Shown in pieces: positions 22,101-33,089 of a stretch of DNA of 64,000 nt. The DNA is from Rhynchonema sp. JSB1_4 (Eukaryota; Nematoda; Chromadorea; Monhysterida; Xyalidae), in assembly GCA_030248065.1 (NCBI GenBank), contig JASAMV010004882.1, forward strand, positions 241,603 to 305,602. The letters run 5' to 3'. Numbering within the stretch: position 1 is the stretch's first letter; each line of letters starts with the position of its first letter. Under the pieces are notes generated by a model. It made no database searches, was not told the origin of the DNA, and saw nothing but the letters and a program-made list of their open reading frames with translations. The translations under genes were made by a program, and so were the position numbers.

Positions 22101-22560
22101 ATCGTCACATGATTGATCGTCCAACTTGGTTTCTTGGACGCACAGCACATCGGGTCGGGGCTCGGACGTTGCACAATGCACGATCAATTCATCAAATTTG
22201 TGTTTAGTTGCTAAACCATTCACATTCACAGATTGCACACACACAGAATACATAATGGACATGAACAACACACACACAGCACACCAGCGAACACACAGGG
22301 GCCCCCCCCACAGAAAACACACGCGCGGGGGGAGGAAGAAAAGAAAAAACAACAAAACAAAACCAAACAAAACACCCCCGCGGGAACGGCGAAAAGAGAG
22401 GGGGGGGCGAGCAAAAAAAAAAAAAAAATGAGAGGGGGGGGAAAAATTTACAAAAGAGGGGAAAAAAAGCACGAACAAAAGAAAAAACACAAGAACGGCG
22501 GGAAAGAAAAAAAAAACAACAAAAAACAACAAAACGCAACACAAAAAGAGAGAGACGACG
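19187..22560 (-). mobile_element. LINE (non-LTR retrotransposon, CR1/Jockey-like group)
   Basis: The element lies on the minus strand with one long open frame (separate entry), a short 3' region and a terminal hexamer repeat (AACTTG, about four units, 19188-19212). Such microsatellite tails in place of poly(A) are known for CR1-like clades. The 5' boundary is unclear: the 5' region (about 22260-22560) is purine-rich on the plus strand with long G and A runs. I see no separate ORF1 and no target-site duplication. Confidence 0.85.
19392..22262 (-). CDS. LINE endonuclease-reverse transcriptase polyprotein
   Basis: The frame is open without stops for 956 codons from the Met at 22262. It stays open upstream to 22544, but that part encodes only low-complexity Phe/Leu/Pro/Arg from homopolymer runs and is unlikely to be translated. 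Order: an apurinic-like endonuclease (SVNVNGL; catalytic-type CVQETKLD; SGDVNM), a Lys/Arg-rich linker, then the reverse transcriptase with FRPISKLP, FGFRGGRSTTEALL, VYFDVRKAFDTVPH, SGVPQGSVLGPLLF and the YADD catalytic box (codons at 20282-20271). A roughly 270-residue tail of unassigned function follows. In LINEs this protein nicks target DNA and primes reverse transcription from the nick. No ORF1-type RNA-binding frame was found upstream. The intact frame suggests recent activity. Confidence 0.92.
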   Translation of the reverse strand: MSIMYSVCVQSVNVNGLATKHKFDELIVHCATSEPRPDVLCVQETKLDDQSCDDFKIPNYRFFARNRTQHGGGVGVYIKNSHNPYMMPVKIPDNLEILPVAYTIAGVKCCVITVYKPPSCNNATFVDGLSTVLALVSQTGKFDNIIVSGDVNMCALVPAEFKNLENTLKQYNLAQVITEPTHKGRLIDVTFVPDHLAVQYELLAPIENHHHMTSVTFDISSTQSPSDAPLRRVWQYKKADWDLMNSLLIVYNLVKQVVDAVDVNQAWDAISQTIVGAAANAIPARSARPRPQNDQPWVTPKVKRLSRKKSDLHRKWKQTGDKGTYEKYFVLREQSRQANRAARRDYAIKTFGKIAHLSDYWQKLNKYTGRSNTEQVSLANTDGECVADSAGLAALLSTHFSSVWNVNDVEALVLNSTGPVPPEWYTDVSHVLYSLITADPRKASGIDGITGEMLKNCAHVIAPALAVLINRSIDEHTWPSGWKRAVVTAVPKVKTPQNPSDFRPISKLPLCSKIAEKHIRNILNGFIAPKLSETQFGFRGGRSTTEALLHFNTTVTRALDVSNSVVAVYFDVRKAFDTVPHNLLLRVLQDDFNVPPDLLLLIQSYLSDRTQCVNVNGVCSDFLSVLSGVPQGSVLGPLLFLAYVNSVAKLHFSPCSRIILYADDLVLIHFMCTPDCEKHLQEDVNLIVEHFSKHKLLSINSTKTKLQQFARSSSCPAVPAIVIDECLIDVVDANKYLGAVIDSKFDFGLHTTATSVKVKKIAGSLYRTFRNDLPVSVMRYLYQTLICSVMYYSCEVTYPIHDYSRNLLERTQKSIIRMFSGNYDRSVSYSQLCSMFGVDYVGVTVMKRRLRLMHSYVLGIRAAPVDSISFISDSNSRSSSRLNHSRAICIPRAKTHILATSAIVIMSHLYNALPDFAVFLRMGTFKGVIRSQSLIVELLYKLRLLPVKFIPSVCEM

Positions 22561-22661
22561 CGCCGAGCCCCCTCCTACTTAAAAAGGGGAAAGCACAGCG
22601 CAGGCAAGAAGAGAATGCACGCGTAGTTACATATGTAGTAAAGCTTGTGAAGGAGATTGGC

Positions 22662-22736
22662 GAAGCGATGTCCGAGCGGTATAACGCGCAGCACTGAATA
22701 TGAAAGGCCGCGGGTTCAAACATTCACGCGCGCAGC
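22662..22736 (+). pseudogene. tRNA-like sequence (degenerate tRNA gene or SINE head)
   Basis: A box A-like block (TGTCCGAGCGGTATAACGCG) and a box B-like block (GGGTTCAAAC, 712-721) are spaced as in a tRNA with a long variable arm (Ser/Leu type). The acceptor and T stems do not pair convincingly, so it is not a working tRNA. It lies about 100 bp from the LINE 5' edge. It may be a SINE remnant; no poly(A) or LINE-derived tail was identified. Confidence 0.45.
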
Positions 22737-23591
22737 CAACTTTGTTGTATTTTTACAAACTTTTAATGAATTCTGGATAACATTTTTCAGTTTTTTCGTG
22801 TTTTTATTTGAGATTAATTATTAAGCACAGGTGCGGTTCGAAGTTTATGCGCTGTGATGTCATTCATGATAAAATACGCACAAGGTATCAACTTCCTAAT
22901 TAAAATTGCTGTTGCTCTCTAATATTCGAAGCATTTCCGCATTTTATAATTTGACTTTTGATGGAAGATGGTAATTTTTACGTGACATTGAATCGAAGAT
23001 CAGATGCGATGGCCGCCAACAAAGCAATCTGGAGACTGATGTTTGACACTCATTTCATTGCTGAAGCTGGAGGGACAGGGGGCATGGAAGTTCATTGCAC
23101 AGCTTTGCTTGGTACTAAACCAACAAGTGCCATTCTCTGAGACGATGCGCATTCAGTGCGCTATAAATGATGGTACCTAGGGTGTCAAATACATACCTGG
23201 CGGTAAATTAAAAAAAAATAAATAACTTGACAAGTTACCATGTTCCTCAAAAGCATAGACATGCGCGTGGGGCACTGCGTTAGTTTTGTTTCAGTGGTGG
23301 GTGAAGACGCAGACACAAGCGTGTCTCCACTGTTAGAACCCCATAGTGAAATCGAAACACAAAATTGGCCTTTATGTCACGATAACCACCGATTCATATA
23401 TCCTGCCAAAAAGTACAGCATCCTTAAACTGACCCCCACACCTCATTGCGCTCATGTGCGTTGATTACTTGAGAAAAGTCTGATGGTCGACATTTTCTTA
23501 GTTAGAACCATTGCTTGCCGGAACTGAAAACTTTCTGTGCCTGATTTATCCGGGTTCTCTGTTTGACGCTTGCGCGATATAAAAGAACGAC

Positions 23592-24147
23592 ACAAGAAAG
23601 AAAAATGCCCCAAGGGGCATAAAAGAAATATGGTTCCCTGGCTGACTGGCATAAAAGAACGATACTAGCTTGCACGACTTTGCTGATGTTTCATTAGGCA
23701 CTGGAATAAACGTAAGTGTGTTCTGAGCTGTTTGATACCGAACAGTAGACATTGAACCATATTCCCGGCGCGAACTCTTTTCAACCAACGCCCAGCCGAT
23801 ATCGAAACTTTCGTGCAAACCCAGGCAACTGTTTCTTCTTTTCAACCTCACGACGGTAACTGTGCAGTCTTCGGTTGCGCACGATGGTTCAACAAGGAGA
23901 GGAGTAAAGAGAATATTGCAATCTTTCAATATCTCCGTGCCCTGTGTCTCTGGTGGCAAGACAGCACGCGCCGGGAATATGGTTCAATGTCTACTGTTCG
24001 GTATCAAACAGCTCAGAACACACTTACGTTTATTCCAGTGCCTAATGAAACATCAGCAAAGTCGTGCAAGCTAGTATCGTTCTTTTATGCCAGTCAGCCA
24101 GGGAACCATATTTCTTTTATGCCCCTTGGGGCATTTTTCTTTCTTGT
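23592..24147. repeat. Perfect 181-bp inverted repeat with 194-bp spacer
   Basis: The left arm, 23592-23772, matches the reverse complement of the right arm, 23967-24147, without mismatch as far as I can follow by eye. The arms end at AGAAAGAAAAATGCCCC outside and at the GGCGCG edge inside. Each arm contains one copy of the TGATGTTTCA motif. No transposase, no evident target-site duplication. Confidence 0.9.
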
Positions 24148-24356
24148 ATCTATATGTAACATATGTGTGTTATTCATTCGACCTACTGTAGCTCCAACGA
24201 CAGCTATGTTTTTAAGTTTCGAAACTGTTTCAATGCTTGCTCGGTGTGTCTTAGAGCTCATTGAATTGGGAATGCCCCAACCGAGCTCTAAATGGCGCCC
24301 AAGCCGAACAATACAACCAAGTCTGCTATAACCAAACAAAAGTTAATGGTTTTGTA

Positions 24357-24630
24357 TTGGTGGCACAATGACTTTATAAGAATTGGTCAATTTTTTTCCT
24401 GAATCGTGAAGCAGGAAAGTGACGGGGCAGTGACGTTGCGTTGCGCGATCGCACACAAATCATTAGTAAAGAGAATGTTTCAGACCTGCGGCAACGTGGG
24501 TTGCTCTGCTGGATTATTTTCAGGTGATAATGTTTTGTGAGAACAGCGAATAGCACAGTAGTTAAGAGTGACTGAACGTGAAAATCAGGGTTGATTTGAT
24601 GAATTCTTACAATGGTCATTGTGCGACTAA
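24357..24630. mobile_element. TA-flanked MITE, family A copy 2
   Basis: It starts TTGGTGGCACAATGAC and ends GTCATTGTGCGACTAA, with TA on both sides. Its interior matches the copy in the CAP intron in the same orientation. It sits about 80 bp upstream of the first identified exon of the channel gene. Confidence 0.85.
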
Positions 24631-24708
24631 TACCCAGTGTGCAGGTGACTGAGTTGGAGCATTAGCTTTGGGCAGCGTTAAACCTGTTCCAGTTTTGTTC
24701 TCATACAG

Positions 24709-27700
24709 ACGGCCCGCTACCGACGATTCGTGATCAACACCTGGAGTTGCAGAACCATATTCTGGATGGCTACAACCCGCTGCTGTATCCACCAGCCGAT
24801 CCCGTCACCAAGCGTGGCACCAATGTCACCATTTATTTCTGGCCGTATGACATTATTGATGTGGTTAGTACTTAAATGCTATGTTTTCATTCTGGCAAGA
24901 CGGTTCGAAATGCGGTACCTATAGGTTAGTGAATGCTATCTTCGGTTCTGGCTAGAAGGTTCGGAATACAGTATAATAGCTATAGCTCAGCGACGGTCTT
25001 CTTTATGCAGTTTGCATTTCCGAACTAGCTGAAAGTTTTTTTCGGTTTTTCCCGTTACTGACTAGACTCTAGTGTTCGCAATATATTAGTTTTCAGGATG
25101 CCGAACGTCTGTTCGTGAAGATCAGTGGCTGGATTGACATGGTGATTCCAACTTTTGCATTTTTAAAGCAAAAACAATATTTGTTTTCTCAAGAAATACC
25201 ATAAAAATGAAACTCACAGCGCTGGAACGACGTCCGACTGCAGTGGAGTGCGTCCGAGTTTCACGACATCAACGAAACGTTTGTGCGTCGTGATCAAATC
25301 TGGCTGCCGCAAATGAACCTGTTCTACAGGTCGTTGTTGTTGTTTGAAAGTAATGCTCAACATAAAAGTCCACCCTGATTTTGCAAGACCACCCATCAGG
25401 TATTTCAGCAAAACCGAAGGTCCACCGGAAGAGATCGATTGCATGATGTGCCCAGTGCGACTCACCAATGACGGCAATGTCCTGAGAGGATTCTATGTGG
25501 TCTACAGGTTCGGTTACGTTTCCAACGGTGTGGGCGAAACACAAACATGTTTCAAACTGGCCATAAAATGTTCATCCAGTTTCCCGTGCAAAATGAACGT
25601 GCAGCGTTTCCCCTACGACGAACACACGTGCACGATGCAGGTGGCGAATTGGCACACCGACGATCGATACATGGATCTGTGGCCGAAAACATTAGACGTA
25701 TGCGTGTTTGTGCCATATTTATTTGGCTTTGACACGTCGGTGTGAAACGTCAGCAAGAGATGGAACAAAACTATGATATTGAAAAACTACACAGGTGGAC
25801 CGTTCGATCTTTTTGCCCAACCTCGAATGGGTGTTGCGCAACATGACCGTGCAACGAACGAGGGACTACTACAATTATGGGTACTTTCCCGTGATCACGT
25901 ATGAGTTGACAATCAGGAGGAAATCAGGATACTACATTGTCAATCAGGTATGCATGCTGTTTTTTGAGAACGATTTCGACAGAAACTAACAGCACCACAA
26001 AAACTATACATACTCAAGTTTTCACAGATCATTCCTAGCGTGCTTCTGACGGCCATCGGCATATTTGCATATCACGCGCCAACCGCATCGGATGGAGTGC
26101 ACAAGGAAAAGGTACATTTGGTTGTTCTAAAAACTTGCGCAAATCTCGATGAAAATCTATTTTAAACAGACAATATCAAGAAAGGAGTGGAATGAATATT
26201 TCCAGACCGAGATGGGCATGACGGCAGTGTTGGCCATCTACGTTATCCAATTGGCCCTGTCCCAAATGGTGCCCCGCGTGTCGGATGGTGTACCATTGAT
26301 TTGTGCGTCATATAGATCTTTTTTACTTGCTCAATTTACTGAATAGCAAAAATTAAAAAAAGTGAGATTTTAGCCATTTTCAACGTCACCATGCTGTTGT
26401 TGCTCACGTTCGGCATCGCTGCGAGCTCGATCATTATTGTGATTGAGAAGAATGGAATCGACGGACGACCCGTCACCGAATGGGTAAATTTTTCATTCAA
26501 TTTTTACGATTTACGAAGGGTTATGCGCACGGTTTGTGAGTTGCGTCGTACTGTATGTCTACTTTCCGTTATGACGATTTGACATGTCAATCGTCAAAAC
26601 TCTGATCGCCTTCATTCAGGTTCGTCGGCTGTTCCGTCTGCCGAAACTGCCTGTCCCCGACGGTGGACTGAAATCGCCGAAGAAAACAGTCAAACCGCCG
26701 AAAATGCAGAATGTGCTCGTTTTGAACAACAACAACGTCCCCCGATTGGCCATCGATGACGAGATTGTGGAGCTGGACGCCACCACCACCACTTGGGCGG
26801 TGCGATCAACAATCGTCAGTTTGAACGCTGATTTTATTGCTCATTCACACTGATGATGGCGTGGTGCACTGCTTGACCGTCACAGTGTGAAAATGTGAAG
26901 AAGACTTGACGTGCGTAAAACCCGCTGATGTCACAATCGACGTTACGTTCGTGCGGCTGTGATTGTGTGCCACGGCATCGCCCGTGCTGCTGTGCGGTGC
27001 GCACACAAAGGCATAACCGAAGATTGTTCATTTTAAACGCGTTTTCAGATCCGCAAGCTTCGTCAAATCGCACTCAAACAAGACTCGGCCGGCAGTACAA
27101 AGATCGGCAGCAGATTGGCATCGTACGAAAGCGACGCTGATGATCGGGTCTACAATTCGAAAGTGGAAATGGTGAGTATTCCTAATACCAGAAATAGAGA
27201 TCAGACGATTTGTCATGAAGTTATACACCCAGGTGCCGTGATTATAAAGCAAACGTGGCCCCAATATCGATATCATGCGCGCGGCTAAGCATGTACATAC
27301 ATAGTCTGGGAGTTGGAAAAAGAGCGGTCCACTGTTGTCTCGAAGACAAAAGCCACCGTGCGCACTGCGCAGATTAATTTTTAAAAAAAGCTAAAAAAAC
27401 GTAACCAATGGTTTACATCGCCAACGCATGCACGGAAACGAACATTTAGAAACCATAGCCAGACTTAAGCGTTACGAAAAGAATGCCTGTGCCAGGTTAC
27501 TCATCAGCAGCGTCAAACTTCTTTTTTGCACATGCATGCCCTGCGCACAGGAACCTATTGGGCGGAAAAGCGTCCAAGTTTGATACTTTTTTTGCAACAG
27601 CTGCCTCAACAGAACCAAGCGTTTTTACTAATCCCATTCCTTTTTTCATTCATTTATCGTCTGGAAGCCCCGCCCGCCCGTCTAACTCGATTTTGGGCCA

Positions 27701-28268
27701 TCACTGCTGATAATGAGAATGAGCCGTCATTTTATAAGAACGAAATATAAAGTTGTGACGGAAGCAGTCATTGGCTGCTCTTGGTTAGCAAATTTTTCGG
27801 AGACAGTAAATTTCGTATATTTGTGCCGCGCGCACAAAGATTATGAAACTTGAGTGGTTTGCTGCCGCATGTCTGCCCCCTTCGCACAGCAGACCTGGGT
27901 TATATGCATGGCAAGTGTTCTAAATTTTAGTGAACCAAAAAACTGAGCAGTATTATTTTGTGTACTGTAGGTTCCAGGGACGAAATTACTTGAACGAACG
28001 GTCTCAGCTGATTATGTACCTCCAAAACTGTGAAACATCAATCCATCAGCTTTGTGCATAGGAACTTCGTCAAGCGATCGAAAAGTTGACTCGTAAAATG
28101 GAACGAACCAAACAGAAGGCGGCGGTGGGCATCCAAAAGCGCGCCAATCGTCTTCAGTGGCAAATGGCGGCCAACAGGGCTGAATTGTGTTCGTTGGTCA
28201 TTTTCTTGACCATTTGCTTCTGCAGCACCGTCGTGTTCTTGTTGCCGGGTTTCTTCGATAACTTTTGA
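24709..28268 (+). CDS. Cys-loop ligand-gated ion channel subunit with Glu at pore position 2' (5' end missing)
   Basis: Twelve exons: 24709-24863, 25097-25141, 25220-25329, 25409-25507, 25580-25697, 25795-25947, 26028-26111, 26206-26302, 26374-26483, 26620-26814, 27049-27171, 28062-28268. All are in phase, giving 497 residues after an unseen signal exon. The extracellular part carries ISGWIDM/RWNDVRLQW (typical of the nicotinic-like N-domain) and the Cys-loop CKMNVQRFPYDEHTC with 13 intervening residues. TM1 is IIPSVLLTAIGIFAYHAP; TM2 TEMGMTAVLAIYVIQLALSQ; TM3 about 287-312; TM4 at the C-terminus (CSLVIFLTICFCSTVVFLL). The M3-M4 loop is long, with Lys/Pro-rich and Asn-rich parts. Aligning EKTEMG with the usual EKMTLS puts Glu at 2', where Thr/Ser is normal. 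An extra CMMC pair occurs before the Cys-loop. Ligand unknown; a plasma-membrane pentamer subunit is inferred from the family. Confidence 0.88.
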
Positions 28269-28831
28269 TTATCAATGCTTTTCTACGAATATGAAGTTAT
28301 AATGTACTGCTGTGTGACAAATTGTGAAACTCAATTTATTAGAAGTCTATGGTCATCTGCTTTTCATTCTGTTTCAACTTTAAATTTTTTTTTGATGGTG
28401 TCAAAACTTTTCGGGGTGCTTAGCACTTAGGGTATCGTTCAGCTGTTTGGTGTGGTGATATTAACCGACCGAAATGTTACCGAATGTTTTCTACGGTGTT
28501 TCCTTCGAATCACGTTTAAAAACGTTCAATTTCTGTTGGTTTCTGTATATTTCTCATCATCTCAAGCGATCATTTTCTTGTTTCATTATGATCGTGCGTA
28601 AAATGTCTTCCTTTTTGGAGCGTTGGCGTTTCCTATCTATTCCATTTCCATTTCCGACGCTATTTCCTCGTTAGTATTTTTGCTTTTCTTTCACAATCAT
28701 TCTCAAATTTCAATCTTGCGTGCTCCTTTGTTCGATAGCTTGTAGAAACGAGCCATTCGCGTTGCTCCGACCAGAAACTACGAGCGATGTCCGTCGGTTG
28801 TCACATTTTACGCTCTCCATTCCGGGGCGTA

Positions 28832-29118
28832 TAGTCTGTTGATTAAATATCGACATAGTGTTGTAACCCCATGCAGGCAAATTTGGAGCGGGTTAGGTAA
28901 ACACAAATGTTTCACCCTTGCCAACACAGGCTGCTGGCATTCAACACTAGTAGTTCTGTATGACATAAAACCACGTGGTCGGCCATCCAAACAAAACGAC
29001 TGATGTTTAACTCCAACAGCCTGAGTTCACAAGGGTGAAACATTTGTGTTTACCTAACCCGCTCCAAATTTGCCTGCATGGGGTTACAACACTATGTCGA
29101 TATTTAATCAACAGACTA
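28832..29118. mobile_element. TA-flanked MITE with about 90-bp terminal inverted repeats
   Basis: The left end TAGTCTGTTGATTAAATATC is mirrored by GATATTTAATCAACAGACTA at the right, with TA on both sides. The arms are near-identical through GGGGTTACAACAC and TTTGGAGCGGGTTAGG to GGGTGAAACATTTGTG, leaving a spacer of about 90 bp. No coding capacity. Confidence 0.9.
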
Positions 29119-30528
29119 TAAATACCCAGCAGCTGGGTTCGTTGTGCTTTGCATGAGCTCAGTGATGCCCTCGTGGTGTCTGTCCTGACGGTGCACTAGC
29201 ATCAGCATGAATCGTATGGAACACCTGTTCAGAGTTAGCAACAAAAATCTTGCAAGAAAGTTTCTTTTTTCCAAGTCAGTGATAACAGACACATGCCATC
29301 GTTTCAATGGATCTGGGTATTTTGAAGCGGCGGCAGGCCAACTGGGTAAAACCAAACGATGTCAGGAGTCCAGGTACATTACACAGTATGTACAGTATGC
29401 TCCGCCCACGAGTTGCGTTAATTGGACAAAAAGACGTGCTGAAACAATCTGTTGGTTCTCGGTACAATCAGAGTGTATCCTTTTGTCAGGCACTCGGTTC
29501 CAGAAGGATCATAAAATGACGCCCGTTCCTCCGTCTTTTGTTGTTTTTTTCATTTCCTCTTTTCTACACAATAATGAATTGTCAACAAATTTCCTCTTAC
29601 TCTACCCTTTCGATGTCAGTTCTTTTTGTTCGATGTTTTGCGACCAGAATATATGCGTTTGGCCCAGTCATTATTTTTGCTCGTGCATTTTGAAATGCGC
29701 TCAAGTTTTCGGTCCTATAGGACGTTGAGTCATGATTTGTGATTGGAATTTTTTTTCAAGACGCGCTAAGACATGGTGACGGATGGCTAGTATTGATCTG
29801 GGATGAGTCTGGTTGGCTTATCACTGTTTTGTGCATGATTTCCTGGTTTCCAGTTTGGTACTGTATGCACATACAGTATGTCATATGACGTAGTCACTGT
29901 TGGTGGCATCTCTAAAATCAAGGATAATTCCAGCTGCCCCATGCTGCAAGCGCCAAGTCACGTTCTGAAGCCGAACATTCCATTAGTGCATCCCTGAGGG
30001 CTTTGGGTGCTCTTTTTGTATTTACCCGACATCTTGTGCGTTGAACCCAAATTCGATTTGCTATGCCGTTCTGCTCTATCAGATCCATGTCCCATCACGG
30101 CCACCCAACTTGGTTTTTGGGACTCGTAAGAAGTCGTTGTAAAAACGTCGCTGCTCAAGGCATTATCCCACTACCGAACAACTCAAAAAGCCACGAATCA
30201 TTTTTGCTTCGTTAAGAAGTTCATAGAATTGCGGTGATGTGAAAAACTCAGCAACCCGTCAGATGGTGACAATAACAGAAATCAGTGCGCTTGCATGGCC
30301 CCTGACCTCCCCCTGAGACGAAACGAACAGTTATACGCCACTTGGAAGAACGTTGCCAGCAGCTGTTGACAAAGCGCGTACTGTAGATGCCGAATCATAC
30401 ACTTTCTGAGTCATTCTTCTGACTCGTGGTAAACCAAATCTGGAGCAACTGAATATTCTTGCCTTTGCGCAGTGAAAAACAGCGCTTCTCGACTATACTA
30501 TGCCAGGCATGCCTACAAATCAGCTTAA

Positions 30529-32184
30529 AGGGCTCGGGACATAACTGAAGAAAGGGTAGCAGGACATAGTGTTACATACCGTTGGAAAGCATTCCGACAG
30601 CCTATGTCACGCACAAATTTTAAGCTCCTTGGAGATTCGCTATCTCTTGGTAGAGGGACTTTTCGTTCCAGAAAAAACTGAATTTTTGCACAAATTGGAA
30701 CGACCGGTGCAGAAACCCCAAACGAGTTGATGGTCAAGTAACATGTGGATAGGATTACAACAGCTTCTGGATAACTTATTATGAGAACTTCAGTCGCTCA
30801 AAGCATTGCTTCACTCGGTGAGGGTGCGAAATGTTCCAAAAATCGGCTGCATTTTTCAAAAACACAAGTTTGTCTCTAAATTTTGAGGCCGCGCTTTGTG
30901 TTGTTGAAATAAAAATGCAATAGAAAAATAGAGCATTTTCGAAAGTACGAGAAAATAAGGTTTTAAATTTTTTTAACTCATGGCTAGCTCCGTGACAGGC
31001 CTAAAAATCCATTAAATTGCCGCTAAATTAGGTGGTTACATTCATTGCCAGAATTGTGACACATAAAGGCCACAGATTGTATCGGATTCGAAGCAAAAAA
31101 TTGAGAGAAACGTCTGGTTTAACAACCTATCAAGCTTCGAAGACCCCAAGGTCTACAGATCTCTCGGGGCAACCATACCAACCTGAATATGATATTCAGC
31201 TATAAATGCTTATTGCCAACAGCTATTGTAAATATGACAGCACCAAACAATGCATCTCGGGAGTAGCTTTCGAACGATATATAACAAGCCCCAATAATTT
31301 CTTATGCTTAAGGGCAGAGGCTAAAAAATTGCTTTTTTGACGATTCTGGAATGAACCGTCACGTCACCGTGTGCGATTTCGGAATTTTGACCGTTTCTTG
31401 TCCATTGTAAGAGATAGTATGGGCATGTTATATATCGTTCGATAGCTACGTTGAAGCTACATTGTTTGATGCTATCAAATGTGCAATAATCTTTAACAGT
31501 AACGACTTATAGCCAAATATCGTATTCAGGCTGGCATGGCTGCAGCAGCCGGACCATGGAGTTTTATGTCTTGAAACTTGTCTAGATTGTTGGACTGTGC
31601 GTTTATCTAACTTTCTCGTTTATGATGCAATGCAATACGTGGCTTATTTACATCACATTTCCGTCAATGAATGCAACTATGCAGTTTAGGGGCAATTTTT
31701 AGGTCTTTTTCAGCCTGTCACGCCGCTATCTAAGTGTTTCCAAGTTTAAAAACCTTATTTTCTCGTACTTTCGAAAATGCTCTATTTTTCTATTGCATTT
31801 TTATTTCAACAACACAAAGCGCGGCCTCAAAATTTAGAGACAAACTTGTGTTTTTGAAAAATGCAGCCGATTTTTGGAACATTTCGCACCCTCACCGAGT
31901 GAAGCAATGCTTTGAGCGACTGAAGTTCTCATAATAAGTTATCCAGAAGCTGTTGTAATCCTATCCACATGTTACTTGACTTTCAACTCATTTGGGGTTT
32001 CTACACCGGTCGTTTCAAGTTGTAAAAAAATTGACTTTTTTCTGGAACGAAAAGTCGCTCTACCAAGAGCTAGCGAATCTCTAAGGAGCTTAACGTTTGT
32101 GCGTGACATATGCTGTCACAGTGCTTTCCAACGATGTATAACACTGCGCTCTGCTGCCCTTCCTTCGGTTGTGTCCCGAGCCCT
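30529..32184. mobile_element. TTAA-flanked long-TIR element (piggyBac-type target site), about 1.66 kb
   Basis: Both edges are TTAA (30525-30528 and 32185-32188). The element begins AGGGCTCGGGACA and ends with its inverse TGTCCCGAGCCCT. The inverted arms run about 450 bp or more (for example TCGAAAGTACGAGAAAATAA near 30940 and its inverse near 31755). The arms diverge by point changes, so the insertion is not fresh. No transposase frame is visible. A TTAA duplication is typical of piggyBac-like transposons. Confidence 0.85.
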
Positions 32185-32447
32185 TTAAACATCGGTGGGT
32201 GGTGAGAAAGGAACGCCGTGTCAAAATCCGTTTGGCATGCGCAATGTTGGCGGTGACCGGCCACCCGCCAAGTTCCAATCAATGTAAATGTGTCATATTC
32301 GTGTCCTCACTCTGTTCGCGGTGACCAAAGTGTCGCACAGCGTCAAATAGGATTATGGAATTGAAGAGGGTCCTTTGTAAAACTTCCGCCTGCGCTCCTT
32401 TTGTCTGCGTTGTCGAAGTGCCATGCGTTAAGGAGTAACAACAAGTA

Positions 32448-32676
32448 TAGTCCGTCCATCAGCTCATGGCACTTTTGGTTGGGAGGTTCAGGTTCTGTTG
32501 TGAAAAAATTGTTCCTCCGCAAGGCAATGTCAGAGAAAACGGCGCACAAAAATAAAATAAAAACCGATTTCTCTTTCTTTTCTTTTTTTCGTAAGCCAAC
32601 CGGAACTGGAACAGCACTGGATCCCGTCAAGCTTTTCAGTACTGACAAAAAGTGTCATGAGCTGATGGATGGACTA
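32448..32676. mobile_element. TA-flanked MITE, family B copy 1
   Basis: The ends TAGTCCGTCCATCAGCTCAT and ATGAGCTGATGGATGGACTA are inverted, with TA on both sides. Only about 35 bp of each end match. The interior differs from copy 2 at 34042. Confidence 0.85.
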
Positions 32677-32741
32677 TACCTATGATATAACATTGCAGGC
32701 CGGGTTCGGTCACATCATTTGGGTCCCAGAACAGGCTGGTA

Positions 32742-33015
32742 TTGGTCGCACAATGACCATATAAGAATTCATCAAAATCAATCCTGATTTTCACGTTCAG
32801 TCACCCTTAACTACTGTGCTATTTGTGATTCTCACAAAACATTTTCAGCTGAAAATAATCTGGCAGATCAACCACGTTGCCGCAGGTCTGAAACATTCTC
32901 TTTACTGCGTGTTTTGTGTGTGATCGCGCAACGCAACGTCATTGCCCGTCACTAGCCTGCTTTGCGATTCAGGAAAAAAATTTGACCAATTCTTATAAAG
33001 TCATTGTGCGACCAA
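32742..33015. mobile_element. TA-flanked MITE, family A copy 3 (inverted)
   Basis: Terminal TTGGTCGCACAATGACCATA and its inverse at the right end (TCATTGTGCGACCAA), flanked by TA. The interior is in the opposite orientation to copies 1, 2 and 4. Confidence 0.9.
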
Positions 33016-33089
33016 TACTCTAGTAAAGTCGGGGATCACCTCGTCTCGTTACGCACCACAAACTTGCTGTACCTAAATGTACATAGGTA

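Larger units (their letters stand above)
22737..24708. other. Intergenic/5' region of the first channel gene
   Basis: This holds a perfect inverted repeat (23592-24147) and a MITE (24357-24630). The first exon(s) of the channel gene beginning at 24709, including its signal peptide, should lie here or further upstream, but I could not identify them. Confidence 0.5.

Noticed and set aside
22262..22544. N-terminal extension of the LINE frame by 94 residues
   Set aside because: It is low-complexity Phe/Leu/Pro/Arg from homopolymers. The endonuclease begins just after the Met at 22262.
20772..22697. Several plus-strand open frames inside the LINE
   Set aside because: They are shadows of the 956-codon endonuclease/RT frame on the minus strand.
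22662..22736. A functional tRNA-Ser or tRNA-Leu gene
   Set aside because: The internal boxes are present but the acceptor and T stems do not pair.
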